Origin: an uncultured Allobaculum sp.
GTDB lineage: Bacteria > Bacillota_I > Bacilli_A > Erysipelotrichales > Erysipelotrichaceae
Assembly (NCBI GenBank): GCA_948467695.1
Contig: CAOKFJ010000079.1
Span: forward strand, 1-7,541
Direction of reading: 5' to 3'
DNA length: 7,541 nucleotides
Of this stretch, positions 6,823 to 7,541 are shown piece after piece; the first letter of the stretch is position 1, and each line of letters starts with the position of its first letter. The position numbers and the translations under genes were made by a program. Under the pieces are notes generated by a model. That model saw nothing but the letters and a program-made list of their open reading frames with translations, had not been told where the DNA came from and ran no database searches.

Positions 6823-7311
6823 TCATTTTGCATCAAGCATATACAGACCGATCTTGCCGCTGATCTTTTCAATATGCAAAGCGAGAATCTCGGCATGATT
6901 CTTTCCGGACTCGATTTCCGCATCTCGTCTTTCTTCGCTTTCCATCGGGCTGTAGCGCATAGCGAGAGCTTCAAACGCATGTTGTCTGGTCTGCTCGTCT
7001 TTTACGATTGAAACCGTTCCGAAAGCGATGACGCTTCGATAATTGGTTGAAAAGCGTTCGGGAATCACTTCATCCTGATCAACCACACAGAATGAAGCCT
7101 TGTCGCAGTAGTTGAGCGCGTCGATCTTCGCGCCGCTTTTTGCGCAGTGCATATAAATCGTTCCATTTTCATATACATAGCTGATCGGCAGCGCGTACGG
7201 ATACCCGTTTGGCTGAATCAGCGCAAGAATGCCGTGAGTGCCTCTTGCAAGTGCCGCGTCGCACTCTTCTGTGGATATTTCCTGTCGTGTTCTTCTCATT
7301 GATGGAAACAT
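6823..7311 (-). CDS. PPOX-class (split-barrel) flavoprotein, NimA/pyridoxamine 5'-phosphate oxidase family
   Basis: The 162-residue product has the FMN-binding split beta-barrel fold. MRRTRQEIS near the N terminus, then GILALIQPNGYPYALPISYVYENGTIYMHCAKSGAKIDAL (about 27-66), a VCF-like ASFCVVDQDEV strand and NYRSVIAFGTVSIV (about 90-103) are characteristic of Nim-type 5-nitroimidazole reductases and related uncharacterised proteins. Such proteins bind flavin and are thought to reduce small molecules; only some give nitroimidazole resistance, and sequence alone does not show resistance here. Family members often have GKK or GHK after the HCAK segment (from memory), whereas this one has GAK at residues 60-62. 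The start at 7311 is supported by AAGGAGG (7318-7324) with a 6-base spacer. An in-frame ATG at residue 5 is less well placed. A TAAGAT -10-like hexamer lies at 7350-7355 without a good -35. The gene is monocistronic and convergent with the oleate hydratase gene. Confidence 0.85.
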   Translation of the reverse strand: MFPSMRRTRQEISTEECDAALARGTHGILALIQPNGYPYALPISYVYENGTIYMHCAKSGAKIDALNYCDKASFCVVDQDEVIPERFSTNYRSVIAFGTVSIVKDEQTRQHAFEALAMRYSPMESEERRDAEIESGKNHAEILALHIEKISGKIGLYMLDAK

Positions 7312-7317
7312 GCTTGT

Positions 7318-7324
7318 CCTCCTT
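7318..7324 (-). promoter_or_regulatory. Strong ribosome binding site of the PPOX gene
   Basis: On the minus strand AAGGAGG, a full Shine-Dalgarno sequence, lies 6 bases before ATG 7311. This fixes that start over the ATG four codons further in and suggests efficient translation. Confidence 0.8.
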
Positions 7325-7374
7325 CACGTTGTTTTTAGACTCTGTCGTTATCTTAGCGTATGACAGACTGGCGC

Positions 7375-7422
7375 TGCCTGCAATGCACCTGAAACTTGCC
7401 TGAACAAAGTGCCTGCAGTGCA
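7375..7422. repeat. Pair of 13-bp direct repeats upstream of the PPOX gene
   Basis: TGCCTGCAATGCA (7375-7387) and TGCCTGCAGTGCA (7410-7422) agree at 12 of 13 positions and start 35 bp apart. The second copy contains CTGCA-G-TGCAG, a small perfect dyad. They lie 65-110 bases before the PPOX start, upstream of its likely promoter, and may be regulator half-sites or chance duplication. Confidence 0.4.
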
Positions 7423-7461
7423 GACCACACCTTTCCAGAACGGCTTTTATGGGCCTTTATC

Positions 7462-7490
7462 TTGTGGATAGCGCTTTCATCACATTTAAA
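7462..7490 (+). promoter_or_regulatory. Possible promoter for a rightward gene beyond the window
   Basis: TTGTGG (7462-7467) and TTTAAA (7485-7490) are separated by 17 bases and match the -35 and -10 consensus at 4 of 6 positions each. No start codon follows with a ribosome binding site before the right edge, so the gene would begin outside. The cluster of operator-like sequences over this segment supports its being a promoter. Confidence 0.4.
7466..7479. promoter_or_regulatory. cre-like site within the right-edge promoter
   Basis: Read on the minus strand TGAAAGCGCTATCC fits the cre consensus TGWAANCGNTNWCA at all specified positions but the last. Its core AGCGCT is fully palindromic. It covers the end of the -35 and the spacer of the rightward promoter, the position from which CcpA normally represses. 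Confidence 0.5.
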
Positions 7491-7499
7491 ACATGTGAT
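7479..7499. promoter_or_regulatory. Inverted repeat over the -10 element, candidate operator
   Basis: ATCACAT and ATGTGAT are perfect 7-bp arms around the 7-base spacer TTAAAAC. The repeat covers the -10 hexamer of the rightward promoter, a common position for a repressor operator. The TCACA/TGTGA arms are the reverse order of a Crp/Fnr-family site, so I do not assign it to that family. Confidence 0.4.
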
Positions 7500-7511
7500 A
7501 AACTCTAAACT

Positions 7512-7527
7512 GTTCGTTTGGACAAAC
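7512..7527. promoter_or_regulatory. Second inverted repeat at the right edge, candidate operator
   Basis: GTTTG (7516-7520) and CAAAC (7523-7527) form a compact dyad around GA. A wider imperfect dyad GTTCGT/ACAAAC spans 7512-7527. It lies about 20-30 bases after the predicted start of the rightward transcript, where a repressor could act as a roadblock. No regulator is visible. Confidence 0.3.
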
Positions 7528-7541
7528 TATTTTCCCGCTTT

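Noticed and set aside
363..7311. A single new multi-gene system linking the glycosidase, VOC, hydratase and flavoprotein
   Set aside because: Each gene has its own terminator or opposite direction and its own translation signals. No shared operon or common specific motif ties all four together.

Overview
The window looks like chromosomal DNA of a fermentative, low-to-mid GC Gram-positive gut bacterium (Bacillota; an Erysipelotrichia-like lineage is a guess). The reasons are strong AAGGAGG/GAGGTGATC-type ribosome binding sites, CcpA-type catabolite-response (cre) sequences, compact rho-independent terminators, a signal-peptide-bearing secreted glycosidase with a FIVAR-like tail, and an oleate hydratase. 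No taxonomic marker is present, so the lineage is inference.

Layout, left to right. Positions 1-362 hold no supported gene: there is a leftward promoter with a cre-like site and an inverted repeat, then the terminator of the next gene. A very large leftward gene (363-4094) encodes a secreted GH95 fucosidase/galactosidase whose N-terminal beta domain is interrupted by two beta-sandwich, probably carbohydrate-binding, modules. It is divergent from a small rightward VOC (glyoxalase-fold) gene (4346-4729), with a cre-like site in the shared 250-bp intergenic region. The VOC gene ends at its own terminator. A rightward oleate hydratase gene (4934-6724) follows, with its own promoter and a duplicated 10-bp sequence upstream. 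It converges on a leftward PPOX/Nim-type flavoprotein gene (6823-7311), and the two share a bidirectional terminator. The right edge carries a probable rightward promoter overlapped by a third cre-like site and two inverted repeats, serving a gene outside the window.

The four genes are not one operon: each has its own terminator or faces a neighbour. The common themes are life in the gut (host fucosylated glycans, unsaturated fatty acids, reactive small molecules) and probable carbon-catabolite control of the glycan-degrading gene. I see no mobile element, CRISPR array, RNA gene, phage gene or defence cassette. The most notable items are the modular GH95 architecture, the three cre-like sites and the 21-bp-phased direct repeat in front of the oleate hydratase gene. 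I do not see a convincing new biological system here.
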